Below are positions 37,051 to 46,163 of a stretch of 64,000 nt of DNA, piece by piece. A program made the translations under genes and the position numbers. Every line of letters starts with the position of its first letter. Position 1 is the first letter of the stretch. Source of the DNA: Candidatus Thiodiazotropha endoloripes (lineage in GTDB: Bacteria; Pseudomonadota; Gammaproteobacteria; Chromatiales; Chromatiaceae); assembly GCA_001709035.1 (NCBI GenBank), contig LVKA01000027.1, positions 1 through 64,000 of the forward strand. Reading direction: 5' to 3'. The notes under the pieces were generated by a model, which was given only the letters and a program-made list of their open reading frames with translations, was not told where the DNA came from and ran no database searches.

Positions 37051-37995
37051 ATGCAGAGCTCAAAAACGATTGCCAATGGAACCATCCAGAAAATAGATGG
37101 AAAAGCCTCTATTTATTACGATGGTTATTGGATTAAGTACTACAAGCCCATGGAAGATAGCTTGGAAACCAAGAAGTATCTAATCGATGCATTGACTCGG
37201 CGTCTGTTCAATCATGTGGAGCATGGCATCAATATTCCTGGAGACCGCCTGGACGAGGCCCGTGAAGCCTATACGGATGAGCAGGATGAAGATCTGAAAC
37301 GGGTAAAAGGAGCCATGTTAGCCGGCGCGCTGTTTAACCGGGGCACACAAATATTCCGTGAACTGGTGAAGCAGGATGATGAAAGCATAAAGAGAGGTAA
37401 GGGAAGAGAGATGCTTCATGAGTGTGGCCAGTATCTGCTGGAGGCCCTGGAGCTTGGCAAGCTGGTAAAGCACCGCAGCGGCGATGAAGGTATCGATGAA
37501 CTTTGGGGTGAGCCTTTTCGGGCATTCACTGTACCGATTGAGTCGTTTTACGAAACTCGATACATAAAAATCGCCCAGACGATGTATGACATCGATCGCA
37601 TCTCCTTAGCGATGACCGAGGCTTTCAGCGGAAGCACATTTTTTCGAAACACGGAACATCTGATCAAACAACTAGGTGACACCGCCAAGCTCAAATGTGA
37701 GACCCTGCGTACCGATCCGGTCATATTCAACGTTTGGCCGAAATTTGCGGTTGCTGGCGAAAAACTGCTTGCCCTGGCCCCCAGTGAAAAGACCAACAAC
37801 TCCTGTCTGGCCTGCTGGGAGGTGGATGAGGGGCAACGCCTGATAAAGGATGGTACTGATCTGATTACCCATATGGCACGGGCAAGAGTATCGATGCCGA
37901 AGAGTACCACTGCCTATCTGGAACGTTGCAAAGCCTATCTGGTGTGCCGCAAACCAGGAATTCAAACTTCAGCTGTTGAACTGAAATCCCTGTAA
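37051..37995 (+). CDS. hypothetical soluble protein
   Basis: From ATG 37051 the product has 314 residues; the frame runs upstream to a GTG at 36952, and neither start has a strong ribosome site. The N-terminal part reads NGTIQKIDGKASIYYDGYWI, with an alpha-helical remainder rich in charged residues: GAMLAGALFNRGTQIFRELV, HECGQYLLEALELGKLV, YDIDRISLAMTEAF. There is no signal peptide or membrane helix. I do not recognise a family. It may be a helical scaffold protein. It lies just upstream of the polysaccharide locus on the same strand. Confidence 0.72.
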   Translation: MQSSKTIANGTIQKIDGKASIYYDGYWIKYYKPMEDSLETKKYLIDALTRRLFNHVEHGINIPGDRLDEAREAYTDEQDEDLKRVKGAMLAGALFNRGTQIFRELVKQDDESIKRGKGREMLHECGQYLLEALELGKLVKHRSGDEGIDELWGEPFRAFTVPIESFYETRYIKIAQTMYDIDRISLAMTEAFSGSTFFRNTEHLIKQLGDTAKLKCETLRTDPVIFNVWPKFAVAGEKLLALAPSEKTNNSCLACWEVDEGQRLIKDGTDLITHMARARVSMPKSTTAYLERCKAYLVCRKPGIQTSAVELKSL

Positions 37996-38307
37996 CAGAC
38001 CACTTGGTAATAACCCAGAAGATAATTATTATTTATGGAAGAATTTAATTAGATTATGGGTCAGGGGTGTTGATCGGCCGTTCTTGCTTCACTCTCATTT
38101 CACCTGTCGAGTCAGTCTGCTGGCTTGAGGGCCGGTGAGAGCTTTTTAACCAAGAAATTATCTCGGTTATTCGCCATTGGCCACCTTTACTAAGGCGGGG
38201 AGATGTCTGACAGGTATCAGAGGCGAGTGAATATTCAAAGTGACTGTATATCTGTGACTGTCTAATATACGATCTCCAATAGAACCCGCAAATCACTAAT
38301 ATAGGTC
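37996..38307. other. spacer before the polysaccharide locus
   Basis: CTCTCA (38092-38097) and TGAGAG (38136-38141), followed by five T residues, may form a weak terminator. No gene is supported here. Confidence 0.4.
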
Positions 38308-40521
38308 ATGTTTGAATCCTACTACGAGCTGAACGACAACCCCTTTCGTCTGAGTGCAGACGAAAGCTTTCGTTTTGCTCACAAGAACTACCTTAAAGCC
38401 TGGTCCTATCTGAGCTATGCCTTGGAGCAGGGGGAAGGCTTTGTGATGATTACGGGGCAACCCGGATGCGGGAAGACCACGCTGATTCGGGATATCCTGG
38501 CTCAACTCGATAAAGAGAAGACCCTGGCAATCAACCTGGTAACCAACCAGCTGCAGGCTGAAGAGCTGTTACGCAAGGTTGCCTTGGAATACGGATTACC
38601 CGCTGAAAGTTACAATAAGGCCACGTTGCTCACCCACATTCAGGATTTTGTGGAAAAGGAGTATCAGAAAGGCCGGCGTGCAATCATCGTCATCGATGAA
38701 GCTCAGAATCTCACCTTGAATGGTCTTGAGGAGCTTCGGCTCCTATCCAATCTGCAGTCAGGCAGTCACCCTCTGTTTCAGATTTTTCTGGTTGGACAGG
38801 ATGAACTGAGAGGGGTCGTACTCAGTCCGCAGATGGAGCATGTCAGGCAACGATTGATCGCCACCTGCCAGATCGAGCCCATGTCTGTCTCTCAAACAGA
38901 GGGGTATATCGAGCATCGACTGGGCATCGTGGGATGGCACGGAGATCCGGAACTCGAAAGTACGATCTTTCCACTGATCCACTATATAACCAAAGGCATC
39001 CCCAGAAAGGTCAATCATGTCGCCAGTCGGTTACTACTCTATGGTGCGCTGGAAGAGAAGCATAAGTTCACCGATGAGGATATCTGGATCGTAGCCGAAG
39101 AGCTGTTTGGTGAAGAACGGTTGGCACTCAAGTCAGGTGAGACCTTCGAAGAGTTCAAGGCCGCCTATTCGGTTGAGTATGAAGAGCATATATCTGATCT
39201 GGATGGTAGTGTTTCCGAACAAACCCTGGATCAATCCTCCGAAGAGGAGAGCATTCATGCTGAAAGCAACGAAGGGATTTCGTTAAGTATTGAGAATGAC
39301 ACCTTTGAGCCCGACCTTGATCAGCCGATGTTGGTGGAAGAGGATGCCGGTCTATCTGCCGAACAGCAAGGTGAAACGGCTGAGCCAACTGGCTATAAAG
39401 AGGAAGATACGGGTCAGCTGCCCCCTCAGTCTGAAATATTTATTGATTCAGATGAGGTCAGGACATTAACCGAGAAGATTGTCGATGAGAACCGCTCGGT
39501 TGCGGATGATCTTGCAATCGAAGCGCAGTCTGACGGTACGCCAGCGGAAAGCGACTTGGACGATACCGTCAGGCGCGCGAAAACAGATGATGAGAGTACT
39601 GAGGCCGTTGCTCTGAATCCGGAAGAGATCCTCAATACGCCTACGATGAAGGCCGAGCGGTATCGGCATGAAATCGAAGCATCCGGTGGTTTTATCGTTA
39701 CTGATGACAATGCGGACAAAGAAGAGCTGGTTTCCGGAGGATTACTAAAGTCGATTCGTAATGTTGCATTGATCGTATTGGTTGGATTTCCATTGATTGC
39801 CTACATCGTATGGACACCGGAACAGATCAATGGCTTTTTGAGCGAAGCAAACCACACAATTCAATCTTTTCTGACACCCAAGTCTCAACCCTATAAAAAC
39901 AGAACTGAACCCAAGACCAACGAGAGCATCGCCACAGCTGTGGGTAATCGCCCTGACTCAGTAGAGCAGACGCAAGCAGATCAACCACCGAGCGCTGCAT
40001 CAGATACTCCGGACACTTCAGCTGTTAATGTGGAGCCTGTGACAGAGACAAGTGATGATACAGCGACCTCTGAAACCAAAGAGGCCGGTGAGGACTATAT
40101 TGCCACCCAGACCAGGTATCAGCAGATAGAGGTCCCGGATAAACAACCACCACCGATCCCAAGCCGTGTATCAGAAAGAAAATTTCAAATTTTCTTCGAA
40201 GACAACAATGCGGAGATACCAACTGAATTTGAAGAGATGCTGAATGATCTCTATATCGTCCTGTCACTGAACAGCCAGGCGAATCTGAAGATTCGTGGAT
40301 ACACCGACCCCAGCGATGATCCATTGCAAAATATGCGGCTCTCACTGGAGAGGGCACAGAAAGTATCACTCTATTTCATCGACCGGGGGATAGATCAGAC
40401 GAGAATCAAAATCGAGGGCCACAGTCCAACCATCTACGAGGCAAACCGAGCCAAAGAGGTGCTTGAGAAACACCTTAGCAGCAGGCGAGTGGAATTACTT
40501 CTGCAGGAAGGGTTGTACTAG
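38308..40521 (+). CDS. exosortase-locus AAA ATPase fused to an OmpA-like domain
   Basis: This 737-residue protein starts like ExeA/GspA and the PEP-CTERM-locus secretion ATPases: NPFRLSADESFRFAHKNYLKA, Walker A GQPGCGKTT near 50, and Walker B IIVIDEAQN near 126. A long acidic, Glu/Asp/Ser-rich region follows (about 290-470), then one membrane helix near 484-504, then a C-terminal OmpA-like domain from about 628 with LKIRGYTDPSDDP and LSLERAQKVSLYFIDRGID. The OmpA part should be periplasmic and bind peptidoglycan. The fusion is larger than the usual stand-alone ATPase of about 270-350 residues. It probably energises or anchors polymer or protein export. Confidence 0.85.
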   Translation: MFESYYELNDNPFRLSADESFRFAHKNYLKAWSYLSYALEQGEGFVMITGQPGCGKTTLIRDILAQLDKEKTLAINLVTNQLQAEELLRKVALEYGLPAESYNKATLLTHIQDFVEKEYQKGRRAIIVIDEAQNLTLNGLEELRLLSNLQSGSHPLFQIFLVGQDELRGVVLSPQMEHVRQRLIATCQIEPMSVSQTEGYIEHRLGIVGWHGDPELESTIFPLIHYITKGIPRKVNHVASRLLLYGALEEKHKFTDEDIWIVAEELFGEERLALKSGETFEEFKAAYSVEYEEHISDLDGSVSEQTLDQSSEEESIHAESNEGISLSIENDTFEPDLDQPMLVEEDAGLSAEQQGETAEPTGYKEEDTGQLPPQSEIFIDSDEVRTLTEKIVDENRSVADDLAIEAQSDGTPAESDLDDTVRRAKTDDESTEAVALNPEEILNTPTMKAERYRHEIEASGGFIVTDDNADKEELVSGGLLKSIRNVALIVLVGFPLIAYIVWTPEQINGFLSEANHTIQSFLTPKSQPYKNRTEPKTNESIATAVGNRPDSVEQTQADQPPSAASDTPDTSAVNVEPVTETSDDTATSETKEAGEDYIATQTRYQQIEVPDKQPPPIPSRVSERKFQIFFEDNNAEIPTEFEEMLNDLYIVLSLNSQANLKIRGYTDPSDDPLQNMRLSLERAQKVSLYFIDRGIDQTRIKIEGHSPTIYEANRAKEVLEKHLSSRRVELLLQEGLY

Positions 40522-40551
40522 GGCCTATTGGATAAGTGTTAACAGGCCCTA
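40519..40551. repeat. dispersed palindromic repeat, copy 2
   Basis: The arms TAGGGCC (40519-40525) and GGCCCTA (40545-40551) flank a 19-base loop almost identical to that of the copy at 8016-8050. The left arm overlaps the stop codon of the AAA-OmpA gene, so the structure could also cap that transcript. Confidence 0.7.
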
Positions 40552-40970
40552 AGAACCCATTGCTCACTTCTCGATTCCGGCGAATACCGTATCCATCCTA
40601 TTTCCACAATGGGAATACTAGCCACACATCAGAGCGAGAGCAAAGCTAATCAGGAGATCCTAACTACTTCAGGTAGACCATCAAATCTGTTTGTAAAATT
40701 CCAACCTTGGACACTGCTGTTCCCTTAACTTTGATCGATATGATACTAACGGGTCAATTACAGTTGGTTTCTCCAGCCTATCGGGATTTGTGACATGAAA
40801 AAGAGATAACCAAGCAGAAGATGAAGGTTAGAAAACGCACCAATGATGATTGTGTTAAACAGATAAAGAGAGTAGCTCCCCTCTCCCCTTGCATGAGAGG
40901 AGCCGGGGGAGAGGGGGAGTATTAATCAACACCCTAATATGTCTAAATGACAATGCCACTACGATGTGGC
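40522..40970. other. spacer with two palindromic elements
   Basis: Between the AAA-OmpA and cysC genes (convergent) this stretch holds the end of the dispersed repeat and a GC-rich hairpin at 40876-40919. No gene is supported. Confidence 0.5.
40876..40919. repeat. long C/G hairpin near the cysC 3' end
   Basis: CTCCCCTCTCCCC (40876-40888) pairs with GGGGGAGAGGGGGAG (40905-40919), leaving one unpaired G. This type of CCCTCTCC/GGAGAGGG hairpin is common as a dispersed element in gammaproteobacterial genomes. It may also terminate the minus-strand cysC transcript. Confidence 0.6.
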
Positions 40971-41579
40971 TTAAACCACAACATTGGGAATCACCCCTTG
41001 CTGCTCCAGTGCGGCCAGCAATGAGTCGACACACTCGTCAACCTCCCGGTTTTCCGTATCCACAACAATTTCAGGATTCTCAGGCTCATCGTAAGGAGAA
41101 CTGATCCCGGTAAAGTTCTTTATTATTCCGTCGCGAGCCTTTTTGTAGAGCCCTTTTACATCTCTGGACTCGCAGGTTTCAATCGAGGCCCTAATATAGA
41201 CCTCAATGAAATCACCCTCGGCAAAAAGTTCGCGGGCCTTGTTCCTGTCTTCACGTATGGGTGAAATGAACGCAGTCAATGCGATCACGCCCGCATCCAC
41301 GAACAGTTTGGACATTTCGCCAATACGTCGAATATTTTCAGTTCGGTCATCAATGCTAAAACCAAGGTCGTTGCAAAGGCCGTGCCTGACATTGTCTCCA
41401 TCAAAAACATAAGTTCTACACCCTCTCTGGTGGAGGCGTTCTTCGAGTGCGTGGGCAAGTGTGGATTTACCGGAGCCGGAGAGACCAGTAAACCAGAGGA
41501 GTTTGGCTCGGTGTAAGTTCATCTTCTCCCGTCGATCGCGGGTTACAGTGGCTTGGTGCCAAACAATGTTATCGTCCAT
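40971..41579 (-). CDS. cysC: adenylylsulfate (APS) kinase
   Basis: The 202-residue kinase has GLSGSGKST near residues 33-41, the segment DGDNVRHGLCNDLGFS, DRTENIRRIGEM and FISPIREDRNKARELF, all characteristic of CysC. It phosphorylates APS to PAPS, the universal sulfate donor. The stand-alone gene in a polysaccharide cluster, with a sulfotransferase at 51511, suggests it supplies PAPS for sugar sulfation. It lies 41 bp downstream of the sugar-phosphate transferase gene on the same strand, so the two are probably co-transcribed. Confidence 0.94.
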   Translation of the reverse strand: MDDNIVWHQATVTRDRREKMNLHRAKLLWFTGLSGSGKSTLAHALEERLHQRGCRTYVFDGDNVRHGLCNDLGFSIDDRTENIRRIGEMSKLFVDAGVIALTAFISPIREDRNKARELFAEGDFIEVYIRASIETCESRDVKGLYKKARDGIIKNFTGISSPYDEPENPEIVVDTENREVDECVDSLLAALEQQGVIPNVVV

Positions 41580-41620
41580 GTATGTGTACCTGATAGTTTT
41601 CTATGCAATTAGCTGAATGC

Positions 41621-43066
41621 TTAGTAGACATTGCCACTTCTAAGCGAGAAGGGTGTTCTCGCCAAGATTGAAATATCTAACCAAAGAGACCAGTTGTTAA
41701 TGTACTCTAAATCATACTTGACCCGTTTTTCCATCTGCTCTAACTCTTTGGTTTCCCCACGATAACCACGAATCTGAGCGAGCCCTGTAATGCCAGGTTT
41801 AATCCGATGACGGGCAAGATAGGCTTCAATCTGTTTTGAGTATTCAACATTGTGTTGCAGTGCATGGGGACGTGGTCCTACAAGTGACATCTGGCCTGTT
41901 AAAACATTAAATAATTGAGGCAATTCATCGATACTGGTACGCCGTATAAATCGACCGATCCGGGTAATGCGTGGGTCCTCTCTGGTTGCCTGTTTTACTT
42001 CTCCATTTTCTTCTGTATGCAGTTTCATGCTACGGAATTTCCAGATCCTGAAGGTTTTACCATCCCAGCCGGTTCGCTCTTGTCTGAAAAAAACCGGTCC
42101 TGAAGATTCGGTTTTAATTAGGATCGCAGTAACGAGCATGATGGGGCTTACCATGATTAGTATGAGTAGAGACAATATCCGATCTTCGACGGTTTTTATC
42201 AGCAGGTGTGTGCCGATCAAGGGTGTCTCAGAGAGAGTCAAAATTGGTATCCCTGCCAACTCTTTCACACTATGATTGATCAGATTTAGGGCGAAGATAT
42301 TAGGTGCCCAATGAATGTTTACGTTTTCATTCAGTAAATCAAAGTAGATCTGCTGAATCATTGGTGAGCTATCAAGTGAGACAGCTATGTAAATGGTTTG
42401 AATCTGATGGCGCTTTATCAATGTTTTGATATCTTCCAACTTGCCAAGTACTTGTAAATCAGCTTTAGCATAGGATTCAGTTGTCTCCTCGCAGTCGGAG
42501 GTCAATACAGCACCAATGATTTCCTCCGGCATCCAAGGATTGTTATTGATCCTGTGATGCAAGTGTTTGGCTAATGCACCATTACCAATAACCAGAGCAT
42601 TTGTATTGGCCTCGTGCGTAATCATATGACGCTGTAGCAGGCGAAAGCCGAAATGGAGAATTACTTGAGTAAAGTACCCGAAGAGAAACAGCAGTCCAAT
42701 AACAGTTCGTGAATAAGTATCAGAATGTTTGGTAGCAAAGGCAAGCAGGAGAAGAAAGGCGAAAGCGGTACTCCAAGCCTTGAATAGTTTGAAGGCTTTC
42801 TTTGTCATGGTTCCATGGTGACGATAGATATTCATCCGGTCATAAATGACAGACATGCTGCCCAACAGAGCCATGGCTAATATTACATAGTGAGTGGTCA
42901 GCTCCCCGTGCAGGAAAAACAGGAGAGCGAGTAGAACAACAACAACAGAAAGGCCATCAAGCAGTGCCTGAAAAGATGTTGTCAGACTGTTACGGCGTTG
43001 TAATAAAGACCGATCTGTTTGCTTGACATCGAGCAAATCCATTTCCTCCTGAGCTTCTGAATCCAT
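41621..43066 (-). CDS. undecaprenyl-phosphate sugar phosphotransferase (WcaJ/EpsE-type)
   Basis: The 481-residue polyprenyl glycosylphosphotransferase has five N-terminal helices, a central Rossmann-like CoA-binding-type region and a C-terminal catalytic domain. The latter contains RIWKFRSM, DPRITRIGRFIRRTSIDELP, LVGPRPHA and KPGITGLAQIRGYRGE. It transfers hexose-1-phosphate to undecaprenyl phosphate and starts repeat-unit assembly. Whether glucose or galactose is used cannot be read from the sequence. It is divergent from the chain-length gene, separated by 1.4 kb. Confidence 0.92.
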   Translation of the reverse strand: MDSEAQEEMDLLDVKQTDRSLLQRRNSLTTSFQALLDGLSVVVVLLALLFFLHGELTTHYVILAMALLGSMSVIYDRMNIYRHHGTMTKKAFKLFKAWSTAFAFLLLLAFATKHSDTYSRTVIGLLFLFGYFTQVILHFGFRLLQRHMITHEANTNALVIGNGALAKHLHHRINNNPWMPEEIIGAVLTSDCEETTESYAKADLQVLGKLEDIKTLIKRHQIQTIYIAVSLDSSPMIQQIYFDLLNENVNIHWAPNIFALNLINHSVKELAGIPILTLSETPLIGTHLLIKTVEDRILSLLILIMVSPIMLVTAILIKTESSGPVFFRQERTGWDGKTFRIWKFRSMKLHTEENGEVKQATREDPRITRIGRFIRRTSIDELPQLFNVLTGQMSLVGPRPHALQHNVEYSKQIEAYLARHRIKPGITGLAQIRGYRGETKELEQMEKRVKYDLEYINNWSLWLDISILARTPFSLRSGNVY

Positions 43067-44469
43067 GTAGAATGTCTAGCCTGAAATTATGATCCAAATT
43101 GTATAAAAATAACAAGCGAGATTTGCAAGTTTGAGTATAAAAACCAGTTTGTACGGTAGTTGTGTGAACTTTCAAGAGTTTGTGATGCAGTACTGATTGA
43201 TGCATCTGGAACAATCAGATTGAGTCGTGCTTACTGATACAGATGATTTAGTGGTATCTGTATAGGGATTGATTGTATTATCCACAGATAAGTATCTCGT
43301 CATTATCATTAAAACAGAGTTTAATAAATAGTTGATACGGTTACCAGAATCTTGAGGATTCAGAATGTATCTGGTTAGTATATGACATAGAGGTTGTTCG
43401 ATAATAAAAATTAAGCAGCGCTTAAATTGCTTGGCATAAATATGAGTTACAGATACTTATTTATTCAGTGCTTCAGGGCCAGTATTTCAACGTATGGTTT
43501 CACTTCATATATTAGAAATGTGATTTTGTATGGCTTTACAAAACACATGGTGTAGGAGTTGTTTTGCTAAACGATGTCGAAATAATTTCACTAACTGGTA
43601 CAGACTCAAGCTTAATCGTTATTGAAAGGTATTTAATAAAATACTATCTTCTATAAAAACAATGAGATACTTTAAAGCGATTGAGCTCAGGCATTGAAAT
43701 AGACTGGAAGTCTGGTGATCACGGATTTATAATGTAAAAATTGTGATCAACCTCTCTGTTGAATCGGTTAGACTATGCCGATTAGAGAGTATGATAATAG
43801 CCTCAGTAGAATGGAATGTACTAGCTTTAAACACAGTGACATAATGTTATCTAAAGGGATATTAAAATCAGTATTAAGCCTGATTTGTCTGGTTGAGTTG
43901 GCAATTGATTCGTCAGCTATGGGCCACAATATTGAACATTTTCTAGAATAAAGACATGCTTTCAATTACGTAAAACATTGAATTGTTAGATTGCTCTCAA
44001 TCTTACACCGATACAGGCGATTGTGAACTGACATGTTCTCGATTTGTCAGAACGACAATTTGTAATAGAGAGTTAACTTCTGTAGTAGATCTGCTGGGTG
44101 TTTCAACATCTACTGATTATGATCTCGACTTGTGTCAATTTTATTCATTCGATAATCATGCAAACTCTTTATCTCAGTGATTGGCCCTGCTGCAGGGTAT
44201 TGCTTATATCAAGTTTAATAGAAACGAGATTATTGCAACCTAGTTAAAGACTGATTTATCTTGTTAGTAATACTCTACTTTCCTCGAAAACTAACGCGTC
44301 ATCTTGGTGCTGATGAGTTGTTAGATTTAGAATTATGAAATATTTAGAAAAATATCTATTAAGTGCTTCACGTATTAAGTTAAAGAATCTCGTGTAATGC
44401 TTTTGAAGCCTTAGATACTTCTTTTAAAGCTCCTGTTATATGATACAATCCTCGGGTCGATAAAAGGAT
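43067..44469. other. 1.4-kb AT-rich spacer with divergent promoters
   Basis: No convincing gene is visible; short frames at 43768-43965 (minus) and 43983-44180 (plus) lack ribosome sites and recognisable content. On the minus strand a TTGCAA and TATACAAT pair before the transferase gene may be promoter elements. On the plus strand an extended -10 lies at 44441. A single TTATCCACA (DnaA-box-like) occurs at 43278-43286. The size is unusual for a polysaccharide operon leader. Confidence 0.5.
44441..44449 (+). promoter_or_regulatory. extended -10 promoter element of the EPS operon
   Basis: TGATACAAT gives an extended -10 (TG, one base, TACAAT) about 20 bp before the chain-length gene start. No good -35 is seen, which suits an extended -10 promoter. 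Confidence 0.5.
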
Positions 44470-46071
44470 ATGGCAGGAACAATGGAAGAAGAAGAGCTAC
44501 TCGGAATTGCTGATTACCTGGCCATTCTCAAACGGAGGAGAAAACAGTTAGTTATCCCGGCAGTAATCATCCTCCTTTTAAGCATTGGCTTGGCAGTGGG
44601 ACTGCCGTCTATCTATCGATCTGAAGCTACCATCTTAATCGAACAACAAGAAATCCCCAGTGAGCTCGTCCGATCAACTGTAACCTCATATGCAGGTGAG
44701 CGAATTCAGGTGATCAGTCAGCGAGTAATGACGACTGAAAATCTGGGTAAAATCATTGACAATTATGGTCTTTATAAAGATGAGCGTGAAGACACCAGTA
44801 TTTCATTGCTTGTTGACGAACTACGTGAAGATATTGAATTGGATATGATCAGTGCTGACGTGATCGATCCACGAAGCGGCCGACCTACCAGTGCGACAAT
44901 TGCATTTACACTCGCATTCAGTAATAAACAACCGAGGGTTGCACAGAAGGTCACAAACGAACTTGTATCCCTCTATCTCGACGAGAATCTCCGCCAGCGT
45001 ACTCAATCTGCATTGGAAACCTCGAGCTTTCTCAGCACTGAGGTAAATCGGCTAAATCAGGAGATAATCAAGCTGGAAGCATCACTGGCTGAGTTTAAAG
45101 AAAAGCATGTACATAATCTACCGGAGCTTCAACAGCTCAATATTCAACTGATGGAGCGTAATGAAAGGGAGTTGTCTACGACAATTCAACAGATTAGAAA
45201 TCTGGAAGAACGGAAAATCTACCTACAATCAGAGCTAGCCCAAGTTAATCCTACCACTGATATCTATAATTCCAGTGGAAATCGAGTTATGGGGACAGAA
45301 GACCGACTCAGGGCACTGAAAGCAGAATACCTGGCATTATCAACGCGCTACACGGACAGTCATCCAACGCTAGTTAAAATGAGCGAAGAAATGGAGGTGC
45401 TTGAAGCGGAGCTTGGTGCTAATACGAGTGTTAAAAATAAAACTCATTCCGACAATCCTGCTTATCTTGCGCTTGAAACACAGCTCCAAGCTGCAGATAG
45501 TGAACTAGCCTCACTTGTTATTGTGAGAGAAGATATTAAAGAAAAAATTAAGGGTTTTGAAGATAGATTGGTTCAAAGCCCGCAGGTGGAGCGTGAATAT
45601 AGAAACTTAACACGTGACTATGAAAATGCTTTAGCTAAATACCAGGAAGTAAAATCAAAGCAATTAGAAGCACAATTGTCAGAATCTTTGGAACGAGAAC
45701 GGAAAGGTGAAAGGTTTTCACTCATTGAACCGCCTCAATTGCCAGAAGAGCCTTACAAACCAAATCGTATAATTATTCTTGTTTTAGGCGTGGTTTTTAG
45801 CTTTGTAGGTAGTATGGGAAGTGTCTTTATCAAAGAAAGTATGGATGAGTCCATATATAGCATCAAAGATGTTTCAGTAGCAACTAAGTCGCCGCCGTTA
45901 GTAGTCATTCCATATATAGAGACTAGTGATGATATCGATAACCATAAAAGAAAAAGGTTAGTGTTGTTGTTCTCTCTTAGTAGCGCGTTTTTACTAACTC
46001 TTATTGTGATACATAACTGGTTGAAACCATTAGATGTTGTATTGTTTACGGTATTAAGGCTATTTGGATAG
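44470..46071 (+). CDS. polysaccharide chain-length determinant protein (Wzz-type, exosortase-locus)
   Basis: The 533-residue protein begins with a short cytosolic helix and a membrane helix (about 27-49), then a periplasmic Wzz domain with YRSEATILIEQQEIPSELV. A long coiled coil follows (about 185-370). The segment DYENALAKYQEVKSKQLEAQ and FSLIEPPQLPEEPYKPNR precede the second helix near 430-450, with a further helix near 495-515. It matches the chain-length family of PEP-CTERM loci. No kinase domain is fused; the kinase is encoded separately. A second ATG at 44482 has a better ribosome site. Confidence 0.92.
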   Translation: MAGTMEEEELLGIADYLAILKRRRKQLVIPAVIILLLSIGLAVGLPSIYRSEATILIEQQEIPSELVRSTVTSYAGERIQVISQRVMTTENLGKIIDNYGLYKDEREDTSISLLVDELREDIELDMISADVIDPRSGRPTSATIAFTLAFSNKQPRVAQKVTNELVSLYLDENLRQRTQSALETSSFLSTEVNRLNQEIIKLEASLAEFKEKHVHNLPELQQLNIQLMERNERELSTTIQQIRNLEERKIYLQSELAQVNPTTDIYNSSGNRVMGTEDRLRALKAEYLALSTRYTDSHPTLVKMSEEMEVLEAELGANTSVKNKTHSDNPAYLALETQLQAADSELASLVIVREDIKEKIKGFEDRLVQSPQVEREYRNLTRDYENALAKYQEVKSKQLEAQLSESLERERKGERFSLIEPPQLPEEPYKPNRIIILVLGVVFSFVGSMGSVFIKESMDESIYSIKDVSVATKSPPLVVIPYIETSDDIDNHKRKRLVLLFSLSSAFLLTLIVIHNWLKPLDVVLFTVLRLFG

Positions 46072-46163
46072 AGTTTGTAGTTTATTAAAAATGTATTTAA
46101 CTATTACATGATTAGCTAAATAAATGAAAAGTTCATTATTCTAACTCGAAGCGGTGATGCGGT

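Noticed and set aside
43278-43286. perfect DnaA-box sequence TTATCCACA
   Set aside because: A single 9-mer is expected about once by chance in a window of this size; no cluster or dnaA/dnaN genes are nearby.
43768-44180. two short ORFs in the 1.4-kb AT-rich spacer
   Set aside because: No ribosome sites, random-looking composition and no recognised domain.
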